Of a DNA stretch of 64,000 bases, positions 26,789-34,920 are shown one piece after another. A program made the position numbers and the translations under genes. The first letter of the stretch is position 1. Each line of letters begins with the position of its first letter. Below the pieces are notes generated by a model. It had not been told where the DNA came from. It made no database searches and saw only the letters and a program-made list of their open reading frames with translations. Source of the stretch: Anastatus disparis (lineage: Eukaryota > Arthropoda > Insecta > Hymenoptera > Eupelmidae); NCBI GenBank assembly GCA_017163975.1, contig JAFFSR010000136.1, positions 9,483,501-9,547,500 on the forward strand, read 5' to 3'.

Positions 26789-29700
26789 GATATATGTAGA
26801 GCTGTCGGAAGCCAAGTGCTTCGCATCGATATTCCAGAAGGCAAGCGAGCGAATGGTTCTATCTCTCTCTCAAGAAGATAGAGAGAGAGGCAGCCTATAG
26901 GATGCATCGATTTACTTGAACATTGCGGTTAATTAAGATTAAATTGTCAACCTGATTAAAAAGAATCCTCCCTACAGAACGTTTATTTTAAGTTTTAACT
27001 GAAAAATATACTTCTTAATTTTGTTTTCTCTTTCTTTTTTCTTTTTGTAAGCTCGCGATACTCGATTATAAATTAACAAAGAAAAGTTTTTATTTTCGTT
27101 ATTGATTTTTTTTCACTTCTTCTTTAAAACGAGCTTCATAATTTTCTGTAGGAATGATAATTTATAAAAAACTTTATAAACGCGCGAGTTATAACTTTTA
27201 ATTAAGGTTGTTTTTCTGATTATTTAGTTTTCTTTTTAAATTATGAAAAATATCAAGCAAATTTATTATAAAGAGTAGTATTAAAATAATAAAATTATAA
27301 AAGTACAAAAAAAATATTGTTATTCATTACATTTAAAATAGATGGATTTATTTAATTAAAATTATTTAAGCCCCAGTAAATTCATACTGAAAATACATTT
27401 TCAAATATTACATCTGCTATCATTATAATTGAATTATTCTTTGAAAAAATAAAAAACATTTTTATCATATTTATCAAAATATGAGTTGAAAATGTTCTAC
27501 TTTATCATGCTTTAGTAAATTCTAAAATTATCTGATTTAAAAATATAAAAAATCCTTGCTATATTATTTAAACATCAGTTCATTATATTGGATGATTTTA
27601 ATTATTTGAATTAAACTTAAGTCATTTAATAATGTTAGTAAATATTTTCGATATAATATAAATGATCTCGAAATTATCGTTTAACATTACTTAAGCTTAC
27701 TAGGAGAGGGTCAAACCTCCGTATCACGGATTTTTCTCAAACTTTGAGATGTAAAACTATGGAGAAAACGAGAATTTTAGACACTAATGCTCAATATTTC
27801 TCAAGTTACACACAATTAAAGGATTTGAGCTCAGCTTTCGTTTAAAAATAGTTTTAAGCTTGTAACTGTTAATGTTGAAGAGTTATAAGCGTTTATATAT
27901 TATAAGCGTTTAAAAATCTAGTAACTTTTTCAGTGAGTTCTCCATATTTTGACACCTTAAAACTTATCCCAAAGTTTGCGCAAAATCCGTGATACGGAAG
28001 TCTGATCCTCTTTTAGTTAGTAAAATGTCCTAACTTAAATTTTCTAAAATTTTTCATTAAATTGTAATGTTTATATATTTATTGATGATATTAATAAAAT
28101 TAGTCAATCATCTAATTAGTTATATTAATTGCCTCTGTCGCAATGCAATATCAAATTGAATTGTCATGTGCATTGCTATTTAAACAGGCATAAATTTCCC
28201 GTCTAATTAATTTAAAAAAAATTATAATATAAGATAAATATTATTAGCAACTAGTAAAAATTTTGAATCCTTTAATCTATCAATAATTCATTCATAATTT
28301 TAACTTTTTCTTAATTCTATATAAGTTACGCACGCAATGGTTAAGTGCACTGAAACACGTAGTAGTTAGGAAAATGCATTTACGTGAAAATCTCGTTGTA
28401 GCAAGGGTAAAATCTCAGTCAAGAGAGAAGCTACGTTTACTCTATGGTCTAAAGGAAGAAAGCCAAGCGGGATATGGGTTAAGTGGTGTTAAAGGTACAA
28501 GCGCGATAATACATTACTCGCGTAGTCGAGAAACTAACTACATTGAATTTACTAATTTTTTTCCCAAGAAATATTTTATAAGTAATCTTAAGAGATTACG
28601 TGAACTTATTTATTACTTTAATTTTAAATCGGGATTAAAATGTTCAACTGTGAAATTATATATTGTTAAATGAAAAGGATAATATTTATTTTTATGTATG
28701 CTTTAAATTTTTAAATTAATTAATTTAGAAGAAAGGGTCATTCGTAATTAAATCTGTTGATTTTGACGAAGAACATTTTACGAAGCTATACTGCATACTA
28801 AAGTAACTGACATTTTAATTAAGAATATCCATAATTATTATAGTATGTACTTAATAACTTAGTTTAGAATTATATAAATACGTTCGTACTCTATAAATAC
28901 TAAGAAGAACAATGAATAAATTGCATTTGTCTTTGTCAATATTATCAAAATAAACATAAATAAATTTTGCAAAAAGTAACATTGACAAATCGATTCCTAC
29001 ATAAACTTCATTAATCGTGAGAAAAAGTAAAAATTATAATTTTAAATACAAAGTCTCCTTTCAATCCCATAAACAAAAATAAAAAAGAAGCAAATAATAA
29101 TTTGAAAATTGAATGTTAATTTAAACATTCCGTATATCAATCTTAACTTTTTTTTCTTTCTATATTGAATGATTTATACGAGAGCTCTTGTCTCTGCTGA
29201 CGAAAAAGAAATACGCATTTATAATTTATAATTAACTTTAAAAAGCGATAAATCTATTGTTTTTTGCAGTATGCCCGAGTGGCTTTCAATGTGACGAGAA
29301 GCGTTGTATACCATTGGATTGGCGCTGTGATGGCCATGTCGATTGCGAAGACCACACGGATGAAATTGGCTGTGGTGAATGTAGCGATAGCGAGCGTACT
29401 GGTCTTGCTGCTATAAGCTCTAAAGGAGCAGGTAATAAGAAAACAAGTAGTAGCGTTAAAAACGTCTTTGCTCAGGTATCATTACATTGCGGCGAAAGAA
29501 GATGTATGTCAGCATCTCACATTTGCAACGGCGTCATGGATTGTCCCTGGGCTCAAGATGAGCGCAACTGTCGTGAGTTTCATTTATATATTTCAATTTT
29601 TAATTTCAAGATGACAAGAATTTCTCGTTTCTTCAAGATTTTCTAAATGAATAATTTATTTTACAATTTAATTATTTTCATTTGAATTCGCAAGAAAATT

Positions 29701-32600
29701 ATTTTATTATATTAAAGAAAGTATTGTAAATTTAAATGAAGAATATTCAAAGAGCTATAAAAAAATAATAATTACAAAGAACTATGATAATATAAAAATT
29801 TTAAATTGTTCTTAAAAGTCACTTTTAAATTTCTAATTTTACATTATATTTAATGTTAGTTATATTAAGTTCAATTAATATTTCATTTAAAAAACAGTTC
29901 GACTAAGTGAACGAAATGGAGATGTAGGAGAAGGCCGTTTAGAAGTCTATCATGCAAAAAAAGGAAAATACGTGCCTGCTTGTATTTCTCATTGGACATT
30001 ATCAACAGCCAAAGATATTTGCGCGCTTCTTGGCTATAAGTACGTTCAATTTAAATTTCGTTCTTTAATTATTATAAGACATGATTTTTCATAAATGTTA
30101 TATCGATTCTAATAATTTTTTTCACTTTAGAACTGTGAATTCTTCGAGCTTTATTATGTCCGATAGTAATGTAACCATATCTGAACCGATAATTGAAACT
30201 TCAAATAGTTGGCGATTAGCTCAAACAAGTCAAGACAATTTGCTTCAAGAATTTCAACAGTGCGTAGATCAAAAAGATTATTCAACAATAAACTTGATAT
30301 GTTCCGGATATGGTTAGTAAATAGTTAATATTTAACATAATTTTAATTTTTACAATTATTAATTCTCATATAAAAAGTTACCGAAGTAGTCTTAACCACT
30401 TATATATATATTGAATACAAGTATATAAGTTTTTTAAATGTAAATTAGAACTTTGCAATATATTTCCTGTATCTTAATTCGTTTTTTTTTTACGGATTTT
30501 CCTTTATTTTTCAATATTTCATTTCTATAAAACTTTAAAGCTCGTAGATTGCATCATGAGCAATAAAGACATATCTTTTGTGCAATTCTATCTGAACAGA
30601 GTGCGGTAGAAGGCCACACACTTACAGCAACTCTAAAGCACGCTTGAAAAGAATCGTGGGTGGAAGTGAGTCGGCGCCCGGCGACTGGCCATTTCTTGCT
30701 GCTCTACTTGGTGGTCCTGAACAAGTTTTTTATTGCGCTGGTGTTCTCATAGCAGATCAGTGGGTTTTGACGGCTTCTCATTGCGTTGGCAAGTGAGTCA
30801 ATCTTTCTCTAAAAGTAATTTTTAATGCTTTTATCTGTATTTTTTTTATATTTGTCTTTTTTCGCCTGGTGTGCATCTTACGTACTTATTGTAATCAATT
30901 CAAATCGATAATGCACTAGAAAGTCGAAAAATACATATATCATGTAAGTTACATAATTTAAGTTGAATGAAAGAAATACATGAGAACCAGTAATAAGAAC
31001 TTGATTAATTAAATTAATTTTCCATTTAAAATTTTATTTAATAATTCCACAAAATAATTAACGTTAAATTAACAATTTATTTACGATCTTTTAACCTTTT
31101 AACATTTCGTATTATCAATTTATTTAATCAATATTTACAATTTCATTTAATGCGTTTTATCTTTCACTTTGTTAATTAAGCAAATTAAAGCGATAATTAA
31201 CTTCATTAACTTTTATAAATATTTGAAAATTTCGTAAATTATAATTTACATAAACGAAAAATAAAAAATTTTTCAGTTTTAAAATAAACTATTTTACATA
31301 AAAAAATATTCTCAATTATTCTTGGTAAAAATATAACTCGCAATTTCTAGTCATTCCGAGGTCTCAGGATGGACAATACAACTTGGAATAACACGAAGGC
31401 ATGCTCATACCTACCTTGGCAAAAAATTAAAAGTCAAAAGAGTTGTTCCGCATCCCGATTATAATCAAGTGGTAGCACACGACAATGACGTTGCGCTATT
31501 CCAGGTAAATTATTAATGATTCATAATTTATCTTGTCAATTAATTTAAATTAATTAAATTTTTATAATGAACGGTTTTCAATTAAAACCAAAAGAAAAAA
31601 AAAGATAGAAAAATTTATTTTAAATCAATAAGGCATGGAAAAAAACTATTTCAGCTGGAGCATCGAGTTGAGTTTCACGAACATTTACGACCTGTTTGTT
31701 TGCCACCGGCTAATATCGATTTGGCACCCGGCACTTTTTGCACTGTTATTGGTTGGGGGAAAAAAGAGGACACAGAAGGTATGTTTCTTCGAACAATTAT
31801 TGTTAAATTAAATTAAAAAAAAAATAATAAATTAAAAAATATTTTTCATTTTGTTTTTACATCTCTAATTTTAGCATCGGAATATGAACCGGCTATAAAT
31901 GAAGTTACGGTACCATTACTTGGTAGAGAAATTTGCAATTCGTGGCTTGTGCACAAGGAACTTAATGTTACTGACGGAATGATTTGTGCCGGATATCCGG
32001 AGGGTGGTAAAGATGCTTGTCAGGTTTGTATTTTAACTTGATATTACTTTTTTATGTATGACACACTATTTTCTCTATAAAATATTTAATCAATATTATT
32101 GACTGTTTTTAAATATCCAATTTAATAAAAAGATAAGCTTTTTTCTTGAATGTATCTTGATTATAGAATTCAATGATTCTTGATTATTTGATTTTTGAAC
32201 TTGTGTTATTAAATATTGGTTTCAAAAAGGAATACTATTGCGCTTATACAAAACAATAGAAATATAACAATCAGTTATATGAACATTCTTCTGATAATTT
32301 TTTTTATGCAAAAATTGATGAAAATATTTTAAGATTATGAAAAAGAACAGTTAATCTTTGGAAAACAAAAAATTTAAGATCTAAATAAACTAAAAACTCC
32401 TTTGATTACAGGGAGACTCTGGTGGTCCCTTGCTCTGTCAAGATGAATATGATAAGGATCGGTGGTTTGTTGGTGGTATAGTAAGCTGGGGTATAAAATG
32501 TGCTCATCCAAGGCTACCCGGTGTCTATGCATACGTGCCAAAGTACGTGCCGTGGATTCTTAGTGTCATTGAAGAGTATTCGGAAAATGATAATGGATAG
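793..32600 (+). CDS. Corin: Corin-like type II transmembrane serine protease (17 exons)
   Basis: Exons: 793-987, 2420-2874, 5811-6039, 8026-8278, 9793-9920, 12163-12295, 16166-16323, 16871-17072, 17300-17452, 29270-29572, 29898-30039, 30131-30312, 30600-30792, 31351-31504, 31655-31778, 31875-32023, 32412-32600. All junctions are GT-AG and the phases sum to 3,342 nt (1,113 residues). Order of domains: low-complexity cytoplasmic region (poly-Gln about 91-107), membrane helix 445-463, Frizzled 505-619, LDLa 637-671 and about 709-736, SRCR about 738-843, protease 863-1113. The activation site is R862/IVGG. The triad is H905 (TASHC), D955 (DNDVAL) and S1054 (GDSGGP). D1048 in the S1 pocket predicts cleavage after Arg/Lys. 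Known for the family: vertebrate corin activates pro-natriuretic peptides at the cell surface. The insect substrate cannot be read from sequence. The start is uncertain: the ATG at 793 is in good context, but a strong acceptor ends at 872, so 873-987 may be an internal exon. Confidence 0.9.
988..2419. other. Corin intron 1
   Basis: AT-rich intron. Its only recognisable content is a minus-strand tRNA-derived SINE at 1,372-1,567. Nothing coding is seen in the rest. Confidence 0.7.
1372..1567 (-). mobile_element. tRNA-derived SINE, copy 1
   Basis: Read on the minus strand it starts with gaggtcttcagtagctcac. This carries a pol III A box (tagctcacttgg) and, about 30 bases later, a degraded B box (agtacgaatcc). 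A tRNA-like anticodon arm with a perfect 5-bp stem (atgaa/ttcat) lies between them. The body resembles the copy at 45,402 along its whole length, including an acctccg block and a gttagca block. It ends in an A-rich tail (aaaaataaaaaaagg). The acceptor stem does not pair, so this is not a functional tRNA gene. Confidence 0.7.
2420..2874 (+). CDS. Corin: Corin exon 2: cytoplasmic poly-Gln region
   Basis: Begins in phase after acceptor tctttcag and opens with [11 protein letters not shown]. It holds a CAA/CAG-coded glutamine tract at about 2,494-2,545, then a Ser/Thr/Gln-rich stretch. The donor is gtgaga at 2,875, phase 2. The region is basic and low-complexity, which fits an intracellular tail. 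Confidence 0.85.
2875..5810. other. Corin intron 2
   Basis: A 2.9-kb AT-rich intron. One MITE-like element lies at 3,641-3,769. Short reading frames here, such as 4,061-4,321 minus, have the composition of random AT-rich DNA. Confidence 0.6.
3641..3769. mobile_element. Short MITE-like element, copy 1 (attatgcaac family)
   Basis: The left end (cattatgcaactagggtgg) pairs imperfectly with the inverted right end (catcacggttaaggtgg). The inside is GC-richer than its surroundings and has a gcgag/cgaagcgag-rich core. The same terminus and a similar core occur at 61,884-62,012. No coding capacity, so non-autonomous if mobile. Confidence 0.45.
5811..6039 (+). CDS. Corin: Corin exon 3: charged cytoplasmic region
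   Basis: Acceptor tttgtttag, donor gtttgt at 6,040, phase 2 in and 0 out. Encodes an Arg-rich stretch, an acidic run ([10 protein letters not shown]) and a Glu/Arg-rich segment that may be helical. Confidence 0.85.
6040..8025. other. Corin intron 3
   Basis: AT-rich intron containing a foldback element at about 6,470-6,940. No coding sequence is recognised elsewhere. Confidence 0.6.
6470..6940. mobile_element. Foldback / long-terminal-inverted-repeat element
   Basis: The two halves are imperfect inverted copies. Left tgaagatagtcacgtccatt (about 6,485) matches the inverse of the right arm near 6,910 (tgaagaaagccacatccatt). Close to the centre, gaatcaaaatctttcaatt (about 6,653) is inverted at about 6,758-6,784. 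No open reading frame, so a MITE or foldback relic. Confidence 0.5.
8026..8278 (+). CDS. Corin: Corin exon 4: cytoplasmic region
   Basis: Acceptor gttctcag, donor gtgagt at 8,279, phase 0 in and 1 out. Pro/Ser/Thr-rich with many possible phosphorylation sites, and no folded domain recognised. Confidence 0.85.
8279..9792. other. Corin intron 4
   Basis: AT-rich. A possible second SINE type lies at 8,658-8,835 on the minus strand. Nothing else is recognised. Confidence 0.6.
8658..8835 (-). mobile_element. Possible 5'-truncated SINE
   Basis: On the minus strand a B-box-like string (gagatcgattcctcg) lies near the start, followed by about 120 bp of unique body and an A-rich tail (aaataaaaaaaaaatagg). 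No A box is visible and the body does not match the other SINE copies. It may be a different, truncated family. Confidence 0.3.
9793..9920 (+). CDS. Corin: Corin exon 5: cytoplasmic region
   Basis: Acceptor gtgttatag, donor gtaagt at 9,921, phase 1 in and 0 out. Opens with a Pro/Glu-rich [11 protein letters not shown]. Confidence 0.85.
9921..12162. other. Corin intron 5
   Basis: The first 300 bases (about 10,000-10,260) are less AT-rich than usual and could be conserved regulatory DNA. At 10,930-11,190 the string gtctgttaac recurs in both orientations. No gene recognised. Confidence 0.5.
12163..12295 (+). CDS. Corin: Corin exon 6: transmembrane helix
   Basis: Acceptor gcttttacag, donor gtaaga at 12,296, phase 0 in and 1 out. 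Basic residues ([16 protein letters not shown]) precede a hydrophobic helix ([19 protein letters not shown], residues 445-463). This is the expected inside-to-outside order for a type II membrane protein. Confidence 0.9.
13357..13685. mobile_element. Foldback MITE with about 50-bp inverted ends
   Basis: The left arm starts actatatcaacggttgagtc and continues with gaagaacgggttatttcgtt. The right arm, inverted, reads gtctatatcgacggttgaga then caaagaacgagttatttcgt. The arms stay similar for about 50 bp and then partially. Total about 330 bp, no open reading frame. Confidence 0.65.
14945..15130. promoter_or_regulatory. GA/CT-rich block, possible regulatory DNA
   Basis: A GA run at 14,951-14,968 and a CT run at about 15,051-15,091 flank a less AT-rich stretch inside intron 6, just before the exons for the ectodomain. 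GAGA-type repeats often mark insect promoters or enhancers. Here that is only an inference, since no TATA or initiator is evident. Confidence 0.2.
16166..16323 (+). CDS. Corin: Corin exon 7: stem and start of Frizzled domain
   Basis: Acceptor taactag, donor gtaaag at 16,324. Encodes a Ser/Thr-rich stem, then [13 protein letters not shown], the first two cysteines of a Frizzled domain (residues 505 and 513). Confidence 0.88.
16871..17072 (+). CDS. Corin: Corin exon 8: Frizzled domain
   Basis: Acceptor atgtttacag, donor gttagt at 17,073. Contains the typical Frizzled order: [10 protein letters not shown], a helix with [18 protein letters not shown], then PCRNLC. Confidence 0.92.
17300..17452 (+). 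CDS. Corin: Corin exon 9: end of Frizzled domain
   Basis: Acceptor atttttcag, donor gtatgt at 17,453. Encodes RRCGFF...[10 protein letters not shown]...VC, the last cysteines of the Frizzled fold (residues about 585-619). Confidence 0.9.
19660..20220 (-). pseudogene. Broken fragment with GH47 mannosidase-like motif
   Basis: Minus-strand reading frames run without introns but with stops and frame changes. One segment reads [15 protein letters not shown], which resembles the GAGIDSYYEYL motif of glycoside hydrolase family 47 mannosidases of the EDEM group. Fragments further along are compatible in order (a GDPHL string near 19,655) but weak. If the match is right, this is a processed or decayed copy of an ER mannosidase gene. 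The rest of the open segment (LDTLTSMFN...) is not recognised. An odorant-receptor exon was considered and not supported. Confidence 0.3.
20671..21250. mobile_element. TA-flanked MITE with 65-bp terminal inverted repeats
   Basis: Left repeat 20,673-20,737 (ttgggtttggaaatttgctt...) and right repeat 21,184-21,248 are inverted copies with about 5 mismatches in 65. Both ends are flanked by TA, the target duplication of Tc1/mariner-type elements. The 580-bp unit has no transposase frame, so it is non-autonomous. It sits inside the R2-like remnant and is therefore the younger insertion. Confidence 0.85.
22951..23049 (+). pseudogene. 5S rRNA-like sequence
   Basis: The segment attagtacttgaatgggtaa (23,001-23,020) followed by ccg, then a gggaaaactgtgccc string, matches the 3' half of eukaryotic 5S rRNA, including the internal promoter C-box region. 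Upstream similarity (ccaaccatac at 22,949 onward) is weaker. It is a 5S-derived pseudogene or the head of a 5S-type SINE, not a functional 5S gene: the 5' half is too diverged. Confidence 0.5.
23301..26690. other. AT-rich intronic DNA, nothing recognised
   Basis: No supported gene or clear repeat. A short inverted pair, acatccaaagt (about 23,415) and actttggatgt (about 23,503), encloses about 90 bp. The part at 24,900-25,250 is less AT-rich, as in several other unexplained noncoding blocks of the window. Confidence 0.4.
26698..26795. repeat. TA/TATACA microsatellite
   Basis: About 100 bp of alternating ta and tataca units ending in a pure (ta)n run. The reading frames across it on both strands are repeat artefacts. 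Confidence 0.9.
27700..28018. mobile_element. MITE family (ccgtatcacggat ends), copy A
   Basis: The left end (ctaggagagggtcaaacctc then cgtatcacggattt) is the inverse of the right end (ctaaaagaggatcagacttc then cgtatcacggattt). The internal strings aaaacttatcccaaagttt and gcgtttaaaaatctagtaac recur in the copies at 34,312 and 37,804. Possible TTA target duplication. No coding capacity. Confidence 0.75.
29270..29572 (+). CDS. Corin: Corin exon 10: two LDLa repeats
   Basis: Acceptor ttttttgcag, donor gtgagt at 29,573. First repeat: [20 protein letters not shown]...CEDHTDE. Second: CGERRC...HICNGVMDC...DERNC. Both have the acidic calcium-binding pattern. They are separated by about 35 Ser/Lys-rich residues. 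Confidence 0.92.
29898..30039 (+). CDS. Corin: Corin exon 11: SRCR domain, first part
   Basis: Acceptor aaaaaacag, donor gtacgt at 30,040. [20 protein letters not shown] followed by [10 protein letters not shown] fits the scavenger receptor cysteine-rich fold typical of corin-type proteases. Confidence 0.85.
30131..30312 (+). CDS. Corin: Corin exon 12: SRCR domain, second part
   Basis: Acceptor ttcactttag, donor gttagt at 30,313, phase 2 in and 1 out. Diverged SRCR sequence ending NLICSGY, joined to the ECG of the next exon. Confidence 0.85.
30600..30792 (+). CDS. Corin: Corin exon 13: activation site and catalytic His
   Basis: Acceptor tctgaacag, donor gtgagt at 30,793. Holds ECGRR (propeptide Cys for the disulfide to the protease), the cleavage site [10 protein letters not shown], and WVLTASHC with catalytic His905. 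Confidence 0.93.
31351..31504 (+). CDS. Corin: Corin exon 14: catalytic Asp
   Basis: Acceptor caatttctag, donor gtaaat at 31,505. Encodes VVPHPDYNQ...HDNDVALFQ with catalytic Asp955. Confidence 0.92.
31655..31778 (+). CDS. Corin: Corin exon 15: protease core
   Basis: Acceptor ctatttcag, donor gtatgt at 31,779. Encodes HLRPVCLPP and [10 protein letters not shown], standard S1 family landmarks. Confidence 0.92.
31875..32023 (+). CDS. Corin: Corin exon 16: protease core and S1 pocket
   Basis: Acceptor taattttag, donor gtttgt at 32,024. Contains [15 protein letters not shown]. Its Asp1048 sets trypsin-like specificity. Confidence 0.92.
32412..32600 (+). CDS. Corin: Corin exon 17: catalytic Ser and C-terminus
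   Basis: Acceptor ttgattacag. Opens with GDSGGP (Ser1054), then [20 protein letters not shown] and the C-terminal helix. The stop is TAG at 32,598. Confidence 0.93.
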   Translation, partial: GDSGGPLLCQDEYDKDRWFVGGIVSWGIKCAHPRLPGVYAYVPKYVPWILSVIEEYSENDNG

Positions 32601-34311
32601 CATCAAACCTATGAGCCAGAAAAAGAAATTGATTATGGTAAGCTCAAACATTTTTGGACAATGAGAACGAGTAAAAAATGATAAACACATATATATGCAG
32701 TTATGGAAATATGCATCTACTATAGTAAAAGCAGCTTTTCAAAAAAAATTCATATTTTATTACTGTCGATCGAAAGTATTTTTTATACAAATCAGACGAA
32801 TGCAACAAACCCAAGCAGCGAATGTAATTAAATTTTAAAAAAACAAGTCAAGCTGCGTAAACACGAATTTCTTCGATGGGCAAATATAAAAATGCCGTTA
32901 AACGAAAATGAAAATGTCAATTTTATTCGACGTTAGTTATGACAATAAAATCTCACCATTGAGAACTGAAAATCATGACAATAAGTTTCAATCAAGTATG
33001 AATTCGTAAAAAAAAAAAAAAAATAATAAAATAATGGAACATTGGGTATGTGAAATAAAAAAATTGCAGACAATAATGTTTCTCAGCGATTTATTATACA
33101 TAATAATACACGTGTATTGTATTATGATGGAAGTCATAATTAACAAATTTGCTACAGTTTTGCTTTGTGTATTGAGATAAGATAAATATTTAGGTTAAGG
33201 GCTCTGCAATCTAAAAAAAAAAATAATGAAATAAATGGAAACATATAGTAATTGGATGATTTAGAAAAAGGAAGCATGTAGAGATTTGCAGAGATTAATA
33301 AGGTAATAATAATCTTCAATTGTTTGACAAACCATATACATTTATATATGATTAATGGCTTGAAGCAACTTATAAAGATGCAAATTTTTAGAATTATAAA
33401 CACTGATAAATATTTTTATTCAACGAATTTTTCATACACATATTTGAGACAATTGTAGAAAATATTTTTTTTAAAACAAATAATATTGACCTGTAAGTTT
33501 CTACGTGTTTCTTATATATAAGCGTATTTTACCCGAAAGAGGAAAAATGCCCGTGAATGATCTCATCCTATTTAAGTAAATAGCAAAGTTCAGATAAACG
33601 AGCGTCTGTGGCAGTACTCTATATAGGAAATTGATTATACTTTTGGTACTACATTAAAAAAAAATATGATAACAATACCAAGTATTTAAAACAAATATAT
33701 AAGTAAAACCTACGAAATAAAAAAAATAATCGCGCATAAGATGCGACTAAAAAGATTTTGTATGTCCTAAAAAATTTGATGATGAATAAGATGCAACAAA
33801 TTCGTACCACAAAGTGGTTTATTACAACCTTTCTGAGACATCATCTTCTGAATGTTCTAGCAAACAATGCAAAATTTATATCGAAACACTGATAATATGC
33901 AAGAAAACTTTTCTAAGTTTAGTTTTGTTATTGTACAGCAAAACCCTGGTTGAAAATTAACCATAATCTATACAGAATATATACTCAATTAACACGTTGA
34001 TTATAATTAATTTTCTACCATGGAAAAATCATATTTTATTTTCTCCAAAAATAAATTTTTTATTTAATTCTTTTTATAAAAATAGATATGTTCGATAAAC
34101 ACGATAAGCCATCATTTCTAATAATATATACTTGAATGTTCAGAAACTGTTATCTTACAGAAATCAACAAAAATATTTATATTGCATGAAATGCATCGGT
34201 CCTCTAATCGCATAAGAAAAATTATTTAAACAGTAACATTTTTGAATGTAAAAAATTTAGAATATATAATGGCAGGTAAAATTATACTGCAAAGAAAAAA
34301 TAAAATAACCA
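32601..34311. other. Corin 3' UTR and intergenic DNA
   Basis: Holds the 3' UTR, whose end is unknown, and AT-rich sequence. The open frame at 33,152-33,403 (minus) is AT-driven and looks random. Confidence 0.5.
32944..32949 (+). terminator. Candidate poly(A) signal for Corin
   Basis: AATAAA about 340 bases after the stop. Further matches follow near 33,025 and 33,055, so which is used is unknown. Confidence 0.3.
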
Positions 34312-34920
34312 ACCAGGAGAGCTCCAGGCCTCTAAATCACAAATTTTGCTCAAATTTTGGGATAAATTTTTGTTTCCCAAGTTACAGTCAATTAAAAAAT
34401 GTCACTAGAAAAGTTACTAAATTTTCAGATGCTTATAATTCTTTAGCATTAATAACTAGAAGCTCGAAACTTTTTTTTAAATGAAAGCTGGGCTCAAATC
34501 CTTTCAAAATAGCACCTAAAGTATATCAAAATATTATTTTTCCCGTAGTTACAACGTAAAAAATATTGAACCCAATTTCGATTTTTATTATTAATTAATG
34601 TTTTAAAAAGAAATTTCATGTCCAATTTTTATTACACTGTAGCTTTGGAAAAAAATAATATTTTGATATGTTGTAAGTGCTATTTCGAAAGGATTAGAGT
34701 CCAGCTTTCATTTAAAAAAGCTTCAATCTTCTAACTATTATTGCTAAGAAACTATAAACGATTAAAAATTTAGTAACTTTTCTAGTTACATTCTTTAATT
34801 GCTTAGGAAATATCAAGCGTTAAATTCTAAAATTCTGGTTTCTTCCATATTTTGACATCCAAAAACTAATCCCAAAGTTTGAGCGAAATCTGTAATTCGG
34901 AAGGCTGGATATCTTCTGGT
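34312..34920. mobile_element. MITE family (ccgtatcacggat ends), copy B
   Basis: Left end accaggagagctccaggcct, right end inverted accagaagatatccagcctt. Inside, ttttgctcaaattttgggat and its inverse lie near the two ends, as in the other copies. At 609 bp it is the longest of the three. A second inverted pair within it (gctgggctcaaatcctttc near 34,486 and its inverse near 34,690) suggests either a full-length form or a self-insertion. Confidence 0.7.

Larger units (their letters stand above)
17453..29269. other. Corin intron 9, 11.8 kb
   Basis: The largest intron, lying between the Frizzled and LDLa exons. It contains a GH47-like broken fragment (19,660-20,220 -), an R2-like retrotransposon remnant (20,548-23,300 -) interrupted by a MITE (20,671-21,250), a 5S-rRNA-like segment (22,951-23,049 +), a TA-rich microsatellite (26,698-26,795) and a MITE (27,700-28,018). 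I recognise nothing in 17,453-19,600, 23,320-26,690 and 28,020-29,269. The stretch 24,900-25,250 is less AT-rich and may be regulatory. Confidence 0.75.

Noticed and set aside
26570..26907. Open frames on both strands across the TA microsatellite
   Set aside because: Repeat translation (Tyr/Ile runs), with no protein character.
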